DNA of 64,000 nt, from NCBI GenBank assembly GCA_015069185.1, contig SVJB01000002.1:109089-173088 (forward strand). The letters are read 5' to 3'. Positions 52,666 to 62,377 of this stretch are shown one piece after another (within the stretch, counting starts at the first letter, position 1; every line of letters begins with the position of its first letter). The position numbers and the translations under genes were made by a program. The DNA comes from Oscillospiraceae bacterium (lineage in GTDB: Bacteria > Bacillota > Clostridia > UBA1212 > UBA1255). The notes beneath the pieces were generated by a model. That model ran no database searches, was not told the origin of the DNA, and worked only from the letters and a program-made list of their open reading frames with translations.

Positions 52666-53234
52666 ACTGTAAAATTTTTTTCAATATCAGTAAATAATTT
52701 TTCAAAAACAACGGACTTTTCACCGTTGTTTTTCATTTCATTTGGCATACTTAAAGAAATGATCATTATTTCTGAATTACCTACAGTATAGAAATGTTGC
52801 TTTGTGTAGGATTTGCCTGTGCGATATGTCCACTCTTTACCCGAAAGATTACCTGACATGGCGCTACTCTCACGCAAATCAAATACATTTGTACTTATAA
52901 ATTCCTTTGCAATATTTAAATAATTATCCAATGTGTGTTTACTGGTTATGATCTGTACAAATCCATATACACCTTGACATTCATCGGTGCCATCAATATC
53001 AATATGATATTTAATCTCGCTATCCTCAAATTGACGAAGCGTTATGGTTGCGTTCTCTACTGTAGGTACCTGTGAATAGAAACCTCCGGATGTGTTAACC
53101 ATGTCCTTACCTGTGTCTCTCATAGTAGTTGCATAGCTGAATATCATATATAAAATCAATAAAACAAGTATTATTGTAAGAATTTTAAATATTACTGGAG
53201 TTATTTTTTTCTTATAGAAAACAAAAAGACGCAT
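52662..53234 (-). CDS. Hypothetical membrane-anchored protein
   Basis: N-terminal TM, 190 aa. Confidence 0.6.
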   Translation of the reverse strand: MRLFVFYKKKITPVIFKILTIILVLLILYMIFSYATTMRDTGKDMVNTSGGFYSQVPTVENATITLRQFEDSEIKYHIDIDGTDECQGVYGFVQIITSKHTLDNYLNIAKEFISTNVFDLRESSAMSGNLSGKEWTYRTGKSYTKQHFYTVGNSEIMIISLSMPNEMKNNGEKSVVFEKLFTDIEKNFTV

Positions 53235-53345
53235 TTGACCACCCGGTTAAAATAAACAATATCATTGGAAATATATGCAGTCTTTTAGCAAAAAATGAAA
53301 AATTACATATACTATTAGTGAAAGCTATATGTACGGGGTTGTAAA

Positions 53346-53426
53346 ATGAAAGTAGTTGTGATCAAACCACCTCGAATCATGAGTGGATTCTTGAGACTGG
53401 TGTTTGGCATGAAGAAAGGTGACTAG
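53346..53426 (+). CDS. spoVM: Stage V sporulation protein M (26 aa)
   Basis: MKVVVIKPPRIMSGFLRLVFGMKKGD; same length as B. subtilis SpoVM (MKFYTIKLPKFLGGIVRAMLGSFRKD) with conserved M1,K2,I6,K7,P9,G14,R17,G21,D26. Confidence 0.92.
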   Translation: MKVVVIKPPRIMSGFLRLVFGMKKGD

Positions 53427-53430
53427 GATG

Positions 53431-54579
53431 TTATTCAAAGACCGCGCTGTGAGTGAGTTCTAAGTCACCGATTCGACACGAAGGATTAGGGTATCCTAAT
53501 GTGTACACATCAGTAATTCTGCGGGAAATATTAGTCAGATGTTTATCATATTCTGCCATCTTAGCTGTAGAGGTACCGATAGGCACTTTGCTGTTTTCCT
53601 GCAGAATATTAAGAAGTTTACCGGCAGATTTACGTAATCCCAGGACCTTTATATATCCGGGAGTGTGTTGTAAATCGTCGCGCTTAATACCTAACATTGA
53701 AGCAAGACAAATGCGTCGAATACGGGATTTTGTATATCTGGCGCATGTAACAGCCTGGAGAAAACTGTCAAGTGATGTGCTGGAACATGCGTTCTTGTAT
53801 ATTGCATATTCCAGTCCTTCCGAAACATACGGGAGCATAGCAATTTCTTCATGGGTCTTACTCCTGAGAGACATCATAATTGCTTGTTCAAAATTCTCTA
53901 TAAAAACCGGACCGCGTCCTTTACGGATTTCTTCTGCTGGAATATGGCAAATCTCTTTTGGTAGGAAATTAGATATATCTTTGTTTTCCTTGATTGCGCT
54001 ACGTATGTCTGCCGCTGAAGAAATTTTTTCACCGGAAATACGTTCTATTGAAAAAGGAATGATGCTACTATCAAGTTTTCTGAGAGCTCTGATATATTCA
54101 ATACCCAAGATATCATTAGCGCCGGGCGTGAAGCCCAATGCAGATGCAACACAGGAGGCGTATGATTTACCGGTGTCCAGATTCTCTTTGAGATTTGTAG
54201 TGAAAATATCATCTCTCCCATCTAATTTATCTGCGAGATTTTGTAAATCTTCTGCTGTCCGACCAGTCTCACTACCAAAAGCCAGATAATCTACAATACC
54301 TAAGTCATGAGCAGTCCTGACTCCATAATATGCATATAGATTTGCAGGGGCGAATGAAGCAAAGCATGGAAGCTCAACTACTAAGTCAGCTCCGGCTTTG
54401 AGGCAAGCTTTGGTGCGAGCCCATTTATCAATAATCGCAGGTTCTCCACGTTGAACGAAATTACCACTCATAATTGCAATTACAAAATCAGCCTGTGTCA
54501 CACGGCGGGCCGTATCCATCAGATACTTATGACCGTTGTGAAATGGATTGAATTCACAAATAATTGCAGTAGTTACCAT
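53431..54579 (-). CDS. tmcAL: tRNA(Met) cytidine acetate ligase (YlbM family)
   Basis: MVTTAIICEFNPFHNGHKYLMDTAR, IMSGNFVQRGEPAIIDKWARTK; internal ATG at 54579 preferred. Confidence 0.93.
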   Translation of the reverse strand: MVTTAIICEFNPFHNGHKYLMDTARRVTQADFVIAIMSGNFVQRGEPAIIDKWARTKACLKAGADLVVELPCFASFAPANLYAYYGVRTAHDLGIVDYLAFGSETGRTAEDLQNLADKLDGRDDIFTTNLKENLDTGKSYASCVASALGFTPGANDILGIEYIRALRKLDSSIIPFSIERISGEKISSAADIRSAIKENKDISNFLPKEICHIPAEEIRKGRGPVFIENFEQAIMMSLRSKTHEEIAMLPYVSEGLEYAIYKNACSSTSLDSFLQAVTCARYTKSRIRRICLASMLGIKRDDLQHTPGYIKVLGLRKSAGKLLNILQENSKVPIGTSTAKMAEYDKHLTNISRRITDVYTLGYPNPSCRIGDLELTHSAVFE

Positions 54580-54701
54580 AAACTTCTCCTTTGGGAATAA
54601 TTGGTATTCCAAGTATACCACATGGCGGTTGACAAAGGAAGTGTAATTCATTATACTGACAAGGTGTGGGAAGTTTGTTCGGAGGCAAAAAGTGGTATAA
54701 A

Positions 54702-56357
54702 ATGAGGCTGAATATCTTAAAAAAAGCAATAATAATCGGATTATGTTGTATAGCCGCAATTGTGGTTGCTTTTGTTATGAAATCGAGCCCGGAACCGGTT
54801 CAGGCGATAGAATCTGATGAGTTAATGCCTTGGCAATCCAATTTAGTCTCAGAGATTAATATAATACGTGATAAATATGGATTGTCTCATCTTGAATGGT
54901 CGTTTTCATGTAATGATAGTGAGAAAATCCTGTCTACCATTCATAATGGCAGCATCTACAGTGATGATGAGCTTTTCACCAAATATCTCGTATCTTACTG
55001 GTTTAATTCAGATAACTCAATTTTTCTTAAAGAAAATACAAAATATGTATATGTAAATATTGAACTTCAGGATGAAGTGCTGACTGCTTCTTTATATTTT
55101 CCCGGTGAAAATAAGACTCTGGAGGACAACGCACAGGTATCTTACTATTCCAAAGGAAATACTGAACATTATGATATGGAAGCAGTAATTGCTTCAAAGA
55201 GGCCAACTGTTCAAGCTCCTGAGGACACGGTAACCAGCCCTGTTTTCTTAGACACAAATATTCAAATTCCTATATATCAGTTGGATAATATATACGATTT
55301 TTCTAAATATATTCAAGCTAGTGATGTTGGGAAAATTATATTGATACAGACAGATTTTTACAGAGTACAGGAAATTGTTTCACCTGAGACAGAGGCTCCG
55401 ATGGAAACAGAATTACCTGATGAGACAGAGGCTCCAACGGAAACAGAATTACCTGATGAGACAGAGGCTCCGACAGAAACCAATAATTACATATATGCAG
55501 TAGCTGTAAACAACTATGGCGTTGCAAGCACAGAAAAGATTACTGTTAGTTATCAAGAACTCCAGTATTATAATGCCAATACTTCTACTCCGGGTGATTA
55601 CTGTATGACAATTAATCCAAGTGGCCAGGTGGAACAGTACGGACATGTTATTTTGCAATGTCGACCAATAGAAAAAACAGCTAAATATGTTTTTGAGATT
55701 ATATCGCCTAATGGAACTGAAAAAAAGATTATTAGAAATTCAAATGGCATGATATGGAATCCTAATGAATGTGGCACATATAGTGTTTGCATGTATTCAA
55801 TTATAAACAATAATGGAGTGGAAACCAGATCAGAGAGCATAGAATTTACGCTAGAGGTAAATGAATTTATTAATGTTGAGATTAAAATCCCATCGTTAAC
55901 ATTTACAGAAGGGACAGGCTTTATAAAAAATGATGAACTTGGTACGATATATGGAGTAGAGCCGGGTACAACTGTTGGCACATTGATTAATGCCGCAGTA
56001 TTGGTTGATGCAGATGAAAACATAATACTGTATGTTGAGAATAAGACTGAAACCGATAATTTGGGTACCGGGACACAGATTACTGTGCAGTCATCTGATG
56101 GAAAGAATATATACCATACATACACGATACTTTGTTATGGCGATATTAACGGAGACGGTCTTGTTGGTATTGCAGACTTTGCAAAGCTTAGAGCTTACAT
56201 ACTTGGAAAGATCGAGCTTGAAGGAGCGCTTAGAACTTGCGCAGATGTTAATTTTGATGGTACAATAGGCATTGCTGACTTTGCTAAATTAAGAGCAGCT
56301 CTGCTGAATAAAATTATTATTGAACAAACAAAGCAAGCCAGCATAGACGAGGTGTGA
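54702..56357 (+). CDS. N-terminally anchored protein with C-terminal dockerin-like domain
   Basis: N-terminal TM; ETEAPTETELPD repeats; GDINGDGLVGIADFAKLRAYILGK..ADVNFDGTIGIADFAKLRAALLNK. Confidence 0.85.
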   Translation: MRLNILKKAIIIGLCCIAAIVVAFVMKSSPEPVQAIESDELMPWQSNLVSEINIIRDKYGLSHLEWSFSCNDSEKILSTIHNGSIYSDDELFTKYLVSYWFNSDNSIFLKENTKYVYVNIELQDEVLTASLYFPGENKTLEDNAQVSYYSKGNTEHYDMEAVIASKRPTVQAPEDTVTSPVFLDTNIQIPIYQLDNIYDFSKYIQASDVGKIILIQTDFYRVQEIVSPETEAPMETELPDETEAPTETELPDETEAPTETNNYIYAVAVNNYGVASTEKITVSYQELQYYNANTSTPGDYCMTINPSGQVEQYGHVILQCRPIEKTAKYVFEIISPNGTEKKIIRNSNGMIWNPNECGTYSVCMYSIINNNGVETRSESIEFTLEVNEFINVEIKIPSLTFTEGTGFIKNDELGTIYGVEPGTTVGTLINAAVLVDADENIILYVENKTETDNLGTGTQITVQSSDGKNIYHTYTILCYGDINGDGLVGIADFAKLRAYILGKIELEGALRTCADVNFDGTIGIADFAKLRAALLNKIIIEQTKQASIDEV

Positions 56358-56362
56358 ATCGT

Positions 56363-57832
56363 ATGAAGAAGCGTTTATTGTTTTTAGTAGCTATTTTGCT
56401 TATAAATATATTTTCTATCAGCACCCCTATGGGAAAGAGTTTTGCTGCCGAGGATGAAGTGACTGCGTCGCTAGACAAAACATCTCCTTATGCAGGACAG
56501 CAGGTCGCTCTTACAATTGGGTATAACTGTCAGTATATTGTACTTGGCTCTATCATCAAAGTACAGATTCCTGACGGTCTTATTTATAAAAAATATGAAG
56601 AGGTTGGAAATACTCCTGTAGATAAGGTAGATGTAACAGATGATGTTATAACTATAATACAGGCAGAGGGTGAAGAAAAGAAAACCAGCTTAGTTACTAT
56701 TTACTTTACTGTGGATTCATCGCTGGCAGTAGGAAAAAAATGTACATTTAGTATTACTATGACTGAAACAACGGATGAAAACTTTATAAACTATTATCCA
56801 AACGCAAAGATGCAGGTATCTTTGACTGTGGCGGCAAAGCCTACACCTACTCCGTCACCGACGCCATCTCCCTCACCCACACCGACACAGAAACCAACAG
56901 CTACGGCGACACAGAAACCAACAGCTACACCAACACAGAAGCCAACAGCTACACCAACACAGAAGCCAACAGCTACACCAACACAGAAGCCAACAGCTAC
57001 GCCGACGCAGAAGCCAACAGCTACGCCAACGCAGAAGCCAACGGCTACACCAACACAGAAGCCAACGGCTACACCAACACAGAAGCCAACAGCTACGCCA
57101 ACGCAGAAACCAACTCAAACACCCATAATTACGCCTGTCGTAACAGCACCAATAGAGAGTCCATCTGCATCTCCTGATATTACGCTACCACCGTCTACAC
57201 CGGTCATTCCTGAAAATTTTATCTCAACAGTAACTGATAAACAAACATTTATGGTTGGATATGTGGATGGAGATAAATTTGACGGCTCGCCTATCCTGGA
57301 GGTAATTGACATAACATTGTCAGAAGAAGAAAGTGCAGATTTGATTTACAGAGCTATAAATGAAAATTTAGGAGAACTTTCATGTATCGCTGTATATAAG
57401 TTGTGGCTTGTTGAAAATGAAAGTATATTTATACCTGAAAAGTTACTTACATTTATAATGACAACAACTGATGAAATGAATAATTATGAAGAATATTCAA
57501 TTTTATACATAAATGACAGTTTAGAAGTAACAAAGCTTCCTTATACATTTGAAAATGGAGTTTTATCGTTTAATAATGCTAATTCAGGATACTTTGCACT
57601 AGTGGGAAAGAGTAAAATCTCAATTCCTGAAAATACTCCTGATGTACCATTGACAACACATGTACCTTCTGTGGATAATGATGATGTTGTTTCTCCCGGT
57701 ACTTTTATAATATCACTTATTGTTACTGCCTTTATATCACTATGGGTAGGTGTTGGAATAGGTTTTCTTATTTGGGGAAAAAATAAAAAGAAAACAAGAT
57801 ATTCAAGCCGCAAAACAGGAGGCTGGTATTGA
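56363..57832 (+). CDS. Surface protein: signal peptide, Ig/cohesin-like beta-sandwich, PTQKPTAT repeats, C-terminal TM
   Basis: Signal peptide; [22 protein letters not shown]; about 10 repeat units; [29 protein letters not shown] plus basic tail. Confidence 0.8.
   Translation: MKKRLLFLVAILLINIFSISTPMGKSFAAEDEVTASLDKTSPYAGQQVALTIGYNCQYIVLGSIIKVQIPDGLIYKKYEEVGNTPVDKVDVTDDVITIIQAEGEEKKTSLVTIYFTVDSSLAVGKKCTFSITMTETTDENFINYYPNAKMQVSLTVAAKPTPTPSPTPSPSPTPTQKPTATATQKPTATPTQKPTATPTQKPTATPTQKPTATPTQKPTATPTQKPTATPTQKPTATPTQKPTATPTQKPTQTPIITPVVTAPIESPSASPDITLPPSTPVIPENFISTVTDKQTFMVGYVDGDKFDGSPILEVIDITLSEEESADLIYRAINENLGELSCIAVYKLWLVENESIFIPEKLLTFIMTTTDEMNNYEEYSILYINDSLEVTKLPYTFENGVLSFNNANSGYFALVGKSKISIPENTPDVPLTTHVPSVDNDDVVSPGTFIISLIVTAFISLWVGVGIGFLIWGKNKKKTRYSSRKTGGWY
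56886..57118 (+). repeat. 24-nt coding minisatellite (PTQKPTAT), about 10 units
   Basis: Repeating acacagaagccaacagctacacca with synonymous variation. Confidence 0.9.
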
Positions 57833-58794
57833 TGAGGGAAAGTAAAATTTCACGGAAGATATTTAAAATAATATTATTTACATTGATTTTTTCCCTTGTC
57901 TGTGTACATTCAGCTACGTTTCTTCTGAGTGCTGAGAATGGAGATGGTGAGGTAACTCAATCTCCAGCTGTTGGCGAGGAGGAAACTGTTGAGCCGGAAA
58001 AGAGTCCGGAAGCAACTACTCCGGAAATCACTCCTGTTGTGACGCCGATAGAGCCCACGCCGATTGAGCCCACACCAATCGCTCCGACGCCGATTGAGCC
58101 GACGCCGATTGAGCCGACACCAATCGCTCCGACGCCGATTGAGCCGACGCCGATCGAGCCGACGCCAATAGAGCCGACACCAATTGAGCCAACACCAATT
58201 GAGCCGACGCCAATCGAACCGACGCCAATCGAACCGACGCCGATCGAGCCGACACCGATCGAGCCGACGCCAATAGAGCCCACACCAATTAAGCCGACAC
58301 CGATTGAGCCCACCCCAATCGAACCGACTCCAATCGAACCGACTCCAATCGAACCGACGCCGATTGAGCCCACACCAATTGAACCGACTCCAGGGGAAAC
58401 AACCCCAGAACCAACTCCTACGATTACACCGGAGCCTACACCCAAACCCACGCCATCTCCTACCTTGCAACATCTTACTGTACCCCCGTACTATATTGAA
58501 GGTGAGACTGTTGCACCGGAAACAACTCCCGGTTCAACCCCTGACACAACTCCGGTAGCTACTGAATCTGCTCCGGTAATAAATCCGGATAGTATGTCAC
58601 AAATTGATAATCAGCCTCAGCAGGTAGATTCACCTTTATCTGCATTTATAAAATACTTATCATATGGACTGTATGGCGTTGCTGGCTTTGCAGTTGTATA
58701 TGCCGTGATAGCAATATTTGTTTTACTTGTTTTCGGTAAAGACATTTCTATTTCGGGTTTGAAAAATTCAAAGAGAGAAAAGAATAAAAGATGA
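57832..58794 (+). CDS. Membrane protein with extended TPIEP repeat stalk
   Basis: N-terminal signal, about 23 TPIEP units, C-terminal TM and basic tail; overlaps both neighbours. Confidence 0.85.
   Translation: MRESKISRKIFKIILFTLIFSLVCVHSATFLLSAENGDGEVTQSPAVGEEETVEPEKSPEATTPEITPVVTPIEPTPIEPTPIAPTPIEPTPIEPTPIAPTPIEPTPIEPTPIEPTPIEPTPIEPTPIEPTPIEPTPIEPTPIEPTPIEPTPIKPTPIEPTPIEPTPIEPTPIEPTPIEPTPIEPTPGETTPEPTPTITPEPTPKPTPSPTLQHLTVPPYYIEGETVAPETTPGSTPDTTPVATESAPVINPDSMSQIDNQPQQVDSPLSAFIKYLSYGLYGVAGFAVVYAVIAIFVLLVFGKDISISGLKNSKREKNKR
58045..58390 (+). repeat. 15-nt coding minisatellite (TPIEP), about 23 units
   Basis: Repeating acgccgatcgagccg with synonymous variants. Confidence 0.92.
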
Positions 58795-59669
58795 TACAAA
58801 CGATTATAGAATGGTTTTTAGTTATTATTGTAATAAGCATTGTAGTTTTTATGTCAAGCAGTTTACTTTTCAACAAACAAGCGAAGAAACTCGTACGCAA
58901 ACACATAAAATTCAATCTTGGTACCGAAGGTGGATTTCCTCGCTTTGCGGTAATCTCGGATCTGCATCTGGAAAACATTCTTGTTCCGTGGAGTAAAATT
59001 ATAGATATAATTATAGATGAAAATCCGGAATTTATTTTAATTGCCGGAGATTTAAGCAGTACTTTGGCAGCGGTTCCCAGAGCGCATGATTTTATAAAAG
59101 AGCTAGCACATAGAACAGAACTTCCTATATACATCATATTTGGAAATCATGATAATATATTATTTGATGAAAAGAAAGTGGGCAAGGGATTCCTTACTCA
59201 TGAAGGGTATGCAGCATCTTTAGAGAGCTTATCACCCAATATTAAGTTGTTACACAATGAGATTATAGATTTGGGTGACATTATGCTTGCTGGACTTGAA
59301 GACTACAGAACCTGTAAAGTTGATATAGCAGAGATAACTTTGAAGTGGGCGCGGATTGCAAGTGAAAAAAATAAGCCACTTATTTTGATGACGCATAATC
59401 CTGATAGTGTGACGAAAATGTGTGAAAATGCAGATGAGATGCAACACGTTGCCGTTATTTGCGGACATACTCATGGTGGACAGATTAAAACACCATTTAA
59501 TATTGAATACAAAATGATACGACACGATATAATGCCCAAAGAGGGCTATGCATATGGAATGCATAATTATAAGGGCATTAATGTGTACATTACAAGTGGC
59601 ATTGGCTGTTCTTGCCTTCCTATGAGATATAAGTCTACTGCTGAAGTTGTTATTGCAGAGATAGAATAA
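58791..59669 (+). CDS. Membrane-anchored metallophosphoesterase
   Basis: AVISDLHLEN, IAGDLSS, IFGNHDN, VICGHTHGGQI. Confidence 0.93.
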   Translation: MIQTIIEWFLVIIVISIVVFMSSSLLFNKQAKKLVRKHIKFNLGTEGGFPRFAVISDLHLENILVPWSKIIDIIIDENPEFILIAGDLSSTLAAVPRAHDFIKELAHRTELPIYIIFGNHDNILFDEKKVGKGFLTHEGYAASLESLSPNIKLLHNEIIDLGDIMLAGLEDYRTCKVDIAEITLKWARIASEKNKPLILMTHNPDSVTKMCENADEMQHVAVICGHTHGGQIKTPFNIEYKMIRHDIMPKEGYAYGMHNYKGINVYITSGIGCSCLPMRYKSTAEVVIAEIE

Positions 59670-59716
59670 ATTTGGTATACTTTATCAAAGATTTTTAACG
59701 ACAGGGGTTTTACACA

Positions 59717-61579
59717 ATGATGAATAAAATTGTAATACGTGTATTTTTGTTATTGCTGTTATCAGCAATGATGTTTTCATTGATTGGTTGTACAACAAAT
59801 GATGAGCCACCTAAAATACCGGGCACAAACATCACTTTGTATACTGGTCCGTATTCAGAAGTAAATGGTGCTTTGGCAGGTGTGGATGATCTGGGAAGAG
59901 AGCTACTTTATGATGATCAGACTATAGATCTTAATGATAAGAAGGTAGGTATTTTTTATTTCTTATGGCAAGGGGAACATGGTACCAGTGGTCCATATGA
60001 TAACTATAAGATAGCAACAGAGACTCCAGAGGCACTCACCTCTGAAGCTAGATGGATCAGAAATGGAGGCGGTTCTGTTGGTCAGCATCACTTCTGGGGT
60101 GAACCATTATTCGGCTATTATAAGTCAAGTGATGACTGGGTTTTGAGAAAACATGTTCAGATGCTTGCAGATGCCGGTGTTGATTTTCTGGTTCTTGATG
60201 CAACAAACTCTTTCCCATATGTAGAGAGAGTCAAGCAAGTCATCGCGATCTGGTACGAGTATCTTGAACTCGGATATAAGGTCCCGAAGATTGCTTTCTA
60301 TACTAACTCCCAATCAGGAGCTACAATGAAAGCAATATACAACAATCTTCACAATAACAAAAAATTCAATGAGCAATATCCTCGCCTTAGTGAGTTGTGG
60401 TACAACTGGGATGGCAAACCTATGATTGTAGGTTTAGAAGCAGAGGCTAGTGATGAGATAAAGGAATATTTTACAATCAAGGAATCTACGTGGCCCAATG
60501 CCGGTAGAACAGATAATGGATTCCCCTGGATGGAATTTGACAGACTTCTATCTGACGATGCAGTTTACGGAGTAAACGGAAGAAAAGAAGTCCTTAATGT
60601 ATCAATTGCACAGCATTCTGCTACATGTACGATGAGTTTTACTGCGTGGTATGGTGCAAACGACCGAACAAGAAGCTGGCATGATGGTGTTAACGATACA
60701 TCAGAAAATGCAATTTTATACGGATATAACTTTGCAGAACAATGGGAATGGGCTCTTAAACAGGACACAGAGATGATCTTTGTTACAGGATGGAATGAAT
60801 GGGTAGCACAAAGACAACCTGTTTATGATACTAACAGACCTATTGTTTTTGTTGACTGCGCAGATCCTAATACAAGCCGTGACGCAGAGCCTATGAGAGG
60901 TCTTTTTGGAGATAACTACTATATGCAGCTTTGTTACTACATAGCGCAGTATAAGGGTGCAGCAAACAGAGTTAATGTTGGTGAGAATCAGACAATTGAT
61001 ATTAACGGAGACTTTTCACAGTGGGATGCAGCATCTGTAACAGCAAAATATCTTGACTACAGCAATGACACTGTTGACAGAGATTGTAGAGGTTTTGGTA
61101 GACTTAAGTATCAAAATACAACAGGACGTAATGACATTGTTAACATGAAGATTGCAAAAGATGCAGATAACTTGTATTTCTATGTAGATACTGCAGCTGC
61201 TCTTACCGCTCCGGAGGGAGAGACTTGGATGACATTGTTTATTGACAGTGGTAATAATGATAATGCTAACTGGTATGGTTATGACTTCAAGGTTGATCCT
61301 GCAAGCGGTAAGCTTTATAAGTCTAACGGTGACTGGAACTGGCAAGAGGTAGCTACTGTTACTGTAAAATATGAAGGTAACAAGTTAATGCTTAGTGTGA
61401 AACGTGCTGATATCGGTACACAAGATGCAGTTGATATTCAGTTCAAATGGGCAGACAACTATCAGAAGAATGAACTTGATACATATGATGTATGGACTCT
61501 GTATTGTGATGGTGATGCAGCTCCTTACGGAAGACTTAATTACGTATATTCAGAGGTAGCACATAAAACTTCAAAATAA
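59717..61579 (+). CDS. Lipoprotein with GH99/GH71-like catalytic domain and CBM9-like C-terminus
   Basis: LIGC lipobox; VGIFYFLWQGEHG, QHHFWGEPLFGYYKSSDDWVLRKHVQMLADAGVDFLVLDATN, VTGWNEWVAQR; ITDINGDFSQW-like CBM9 region (QTIDINGDFSQWDAA). Confidence 0.8.
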   Translation: MMNKIVIRVFLLLLLSAMMFSLIGCTTNDEPPKIPGTNITLYTGPYSEVNGALAGVDDLGRELLYDDQTIDLNDKKVGIFYFLWQGEHGTSGPYDNYKIATETPEALTSEARWIRNGGGSVGQHHFWGEPLFGYYKSSDDWVLRKHVQMLADAGVDFLVLDATNSFPYVERVKQVIAIWYEYLELGYKVPKIAFYTNSQSGATMKAIYNNLHNNKKFNEQYPRLSELWYNWDGKPMIVGLEAEASDEIKEYFTIKESTWPNAGRTDNGFPWMEFDRLLSDDAVYGVNGRKEVLNVSIAQHSATCTMSFTAWYGANDRTRSWHDGVNDTSENAILYGYNFAEQWEWALKQDTEMIFVTGWNEWVAQRQPVYDTNRPIVFVDCADPNTSRDAEPMRGLFGDNYYMQLCYYIAQYKGAANRVNVGENQTIDINGDFSQWDAASVTAKYLDYSNDTVDRDCRGFGRLKYQNTTGRNDIVNMKIAKDADNLYFYVDTAAALTAPEGETWMTLFIDSGNNDNANWYGYDFKVDPASGKLYKSNGDWNWQEVATVTVKYEGNKLMLSVKRADIGTQDAVDIQFKWADNYQKNELDTYDVWTLYCDGDAAPYGRLNYVYSEVAHKTSK

Positions 61580-61604
61580 TGGCAATACATAATTAAAGTG
61601 AGTT

Positions 61605-61640
61605 GAGATACACTTTAATAAAAAGTGTATCTCCTTTTTT
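61605..61640 (+). terminator. Rho-independent terminator
   Basis: GAGATACACTTT-aata-AAAAGTGTATCTC plus TTTTTT. Confidence 0.92.
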
Positions 61641-61648
61641 ATGACACA

Positions 61649-61677
61649 TTGAATACTACAATTAAATGAAGTATAAT
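61649..61677 (+). promoter_or_regulatory. Putative promoter of the SOR-BFD gene
   Basis: TTGAAT - 17 nt - TATAAT. Confidence 0.65.
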
Positions 61678-61699
61678 TAAGAAAAAAGGAGGATTTGAA

Positions 61700-62320
61700 A
61701 TGATTGAAAATAGATTTTACATATGTGAGAAATGCGGAAACATAATTGGCATGGTGCATGATTCAGGAGTACCCATGATGTGTTGTTTGCGCCCAATGAC
61801 CAAGCTAGAGCCTGGTACAGTAGATGCCAGCAAAGAGAAGCATGTACCTGTTATTACTATAGAGGACAATTTGGTCAGAATTGATGTTGGGGCAATTGAG
61901 CATCCGATGACAGAGGAGCATAATATTTCCTGGATATATCTTCTGACTGACAAGGGTGGCCACCGCAAGGTGCTTAAGGCTGGTGACGCACCAGTTGCGG
62001 TGTTTTCTTTATATGATGAAAAACCAATTGCAGCATATGCATATTGTAATTTGCATGGCCTTTGGATGGATGAGGTTGAGAAGCTTCCTGTATGTGATTT
62101 GAAGCCGGTTGATACAAACACAAGTGAGAACTATGTTGTATGTAAATGCAATAATGTATCTTATTTTGATATTCTTGATGCAATTCATGGTAGCAAAAGT
62201 ATTGATTCGTTGCTTGATGTTTTTGAAAATGTTAAGAATACAACAAAATGTTCTACCGGATGCGGTGGATGTTACGATAAAGTTATTAAAATTGTTTCTG
62301 AATCAATGTCTAATGGCTGA
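61700..62320 (+). CDS. Fusion: desulfoferrodoxin/superoxide reductase - BFD-like [2Fe-2S] domain
   Basis: YICEKCGNIIGMVHDSGVPMMCC, EHPMTEEHNISWIYL, AYCNLHGLW; then VVCKCNNVSYFDILDAI..KCSTGCGGCYDKV. Confidence 0.9.
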   Translation: MIENRFYICEKCGNIIGMVHDSGVPMMCCLRPMTKLEPGTVDASKEKHVPVITIEDNLVRIDVGAIEHPMTEEHNISWIYLLTDKGGHRKVLKAGDAPVAVFSLYDEKPIAAYAYCNLHGLWMDEVEKLPVCDLKPVDTNTSENYVVCKCNNVSYFDILDAIHGSKSIDSLLDVFENVKNTTKCSTGCGGCYDKVIKIVSESMSNG

Positions 62321-62377
62321 TATTGTTTATGATATAAATTTACCACTGTTTTACTAAGTTGATTGGCACGATTAAAG

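Noticed and set aside
56873-57118. Minus-strand Cys/Trp/Leu-rich ORF over the PTQK repeats
   Set aside because: Antisense artefact of the 24-nt repeat.
57910-58473. Long minus-strand ORFs over the TPIEP array (Arg/Trp-rich 187 aa; GSIGV-repeat 164 aa)
   Set aside because: A 15-nt repeat free of stops opens several frames at once; no start context, and the plus-strand frame has signal peptide, TM and operon overlap.
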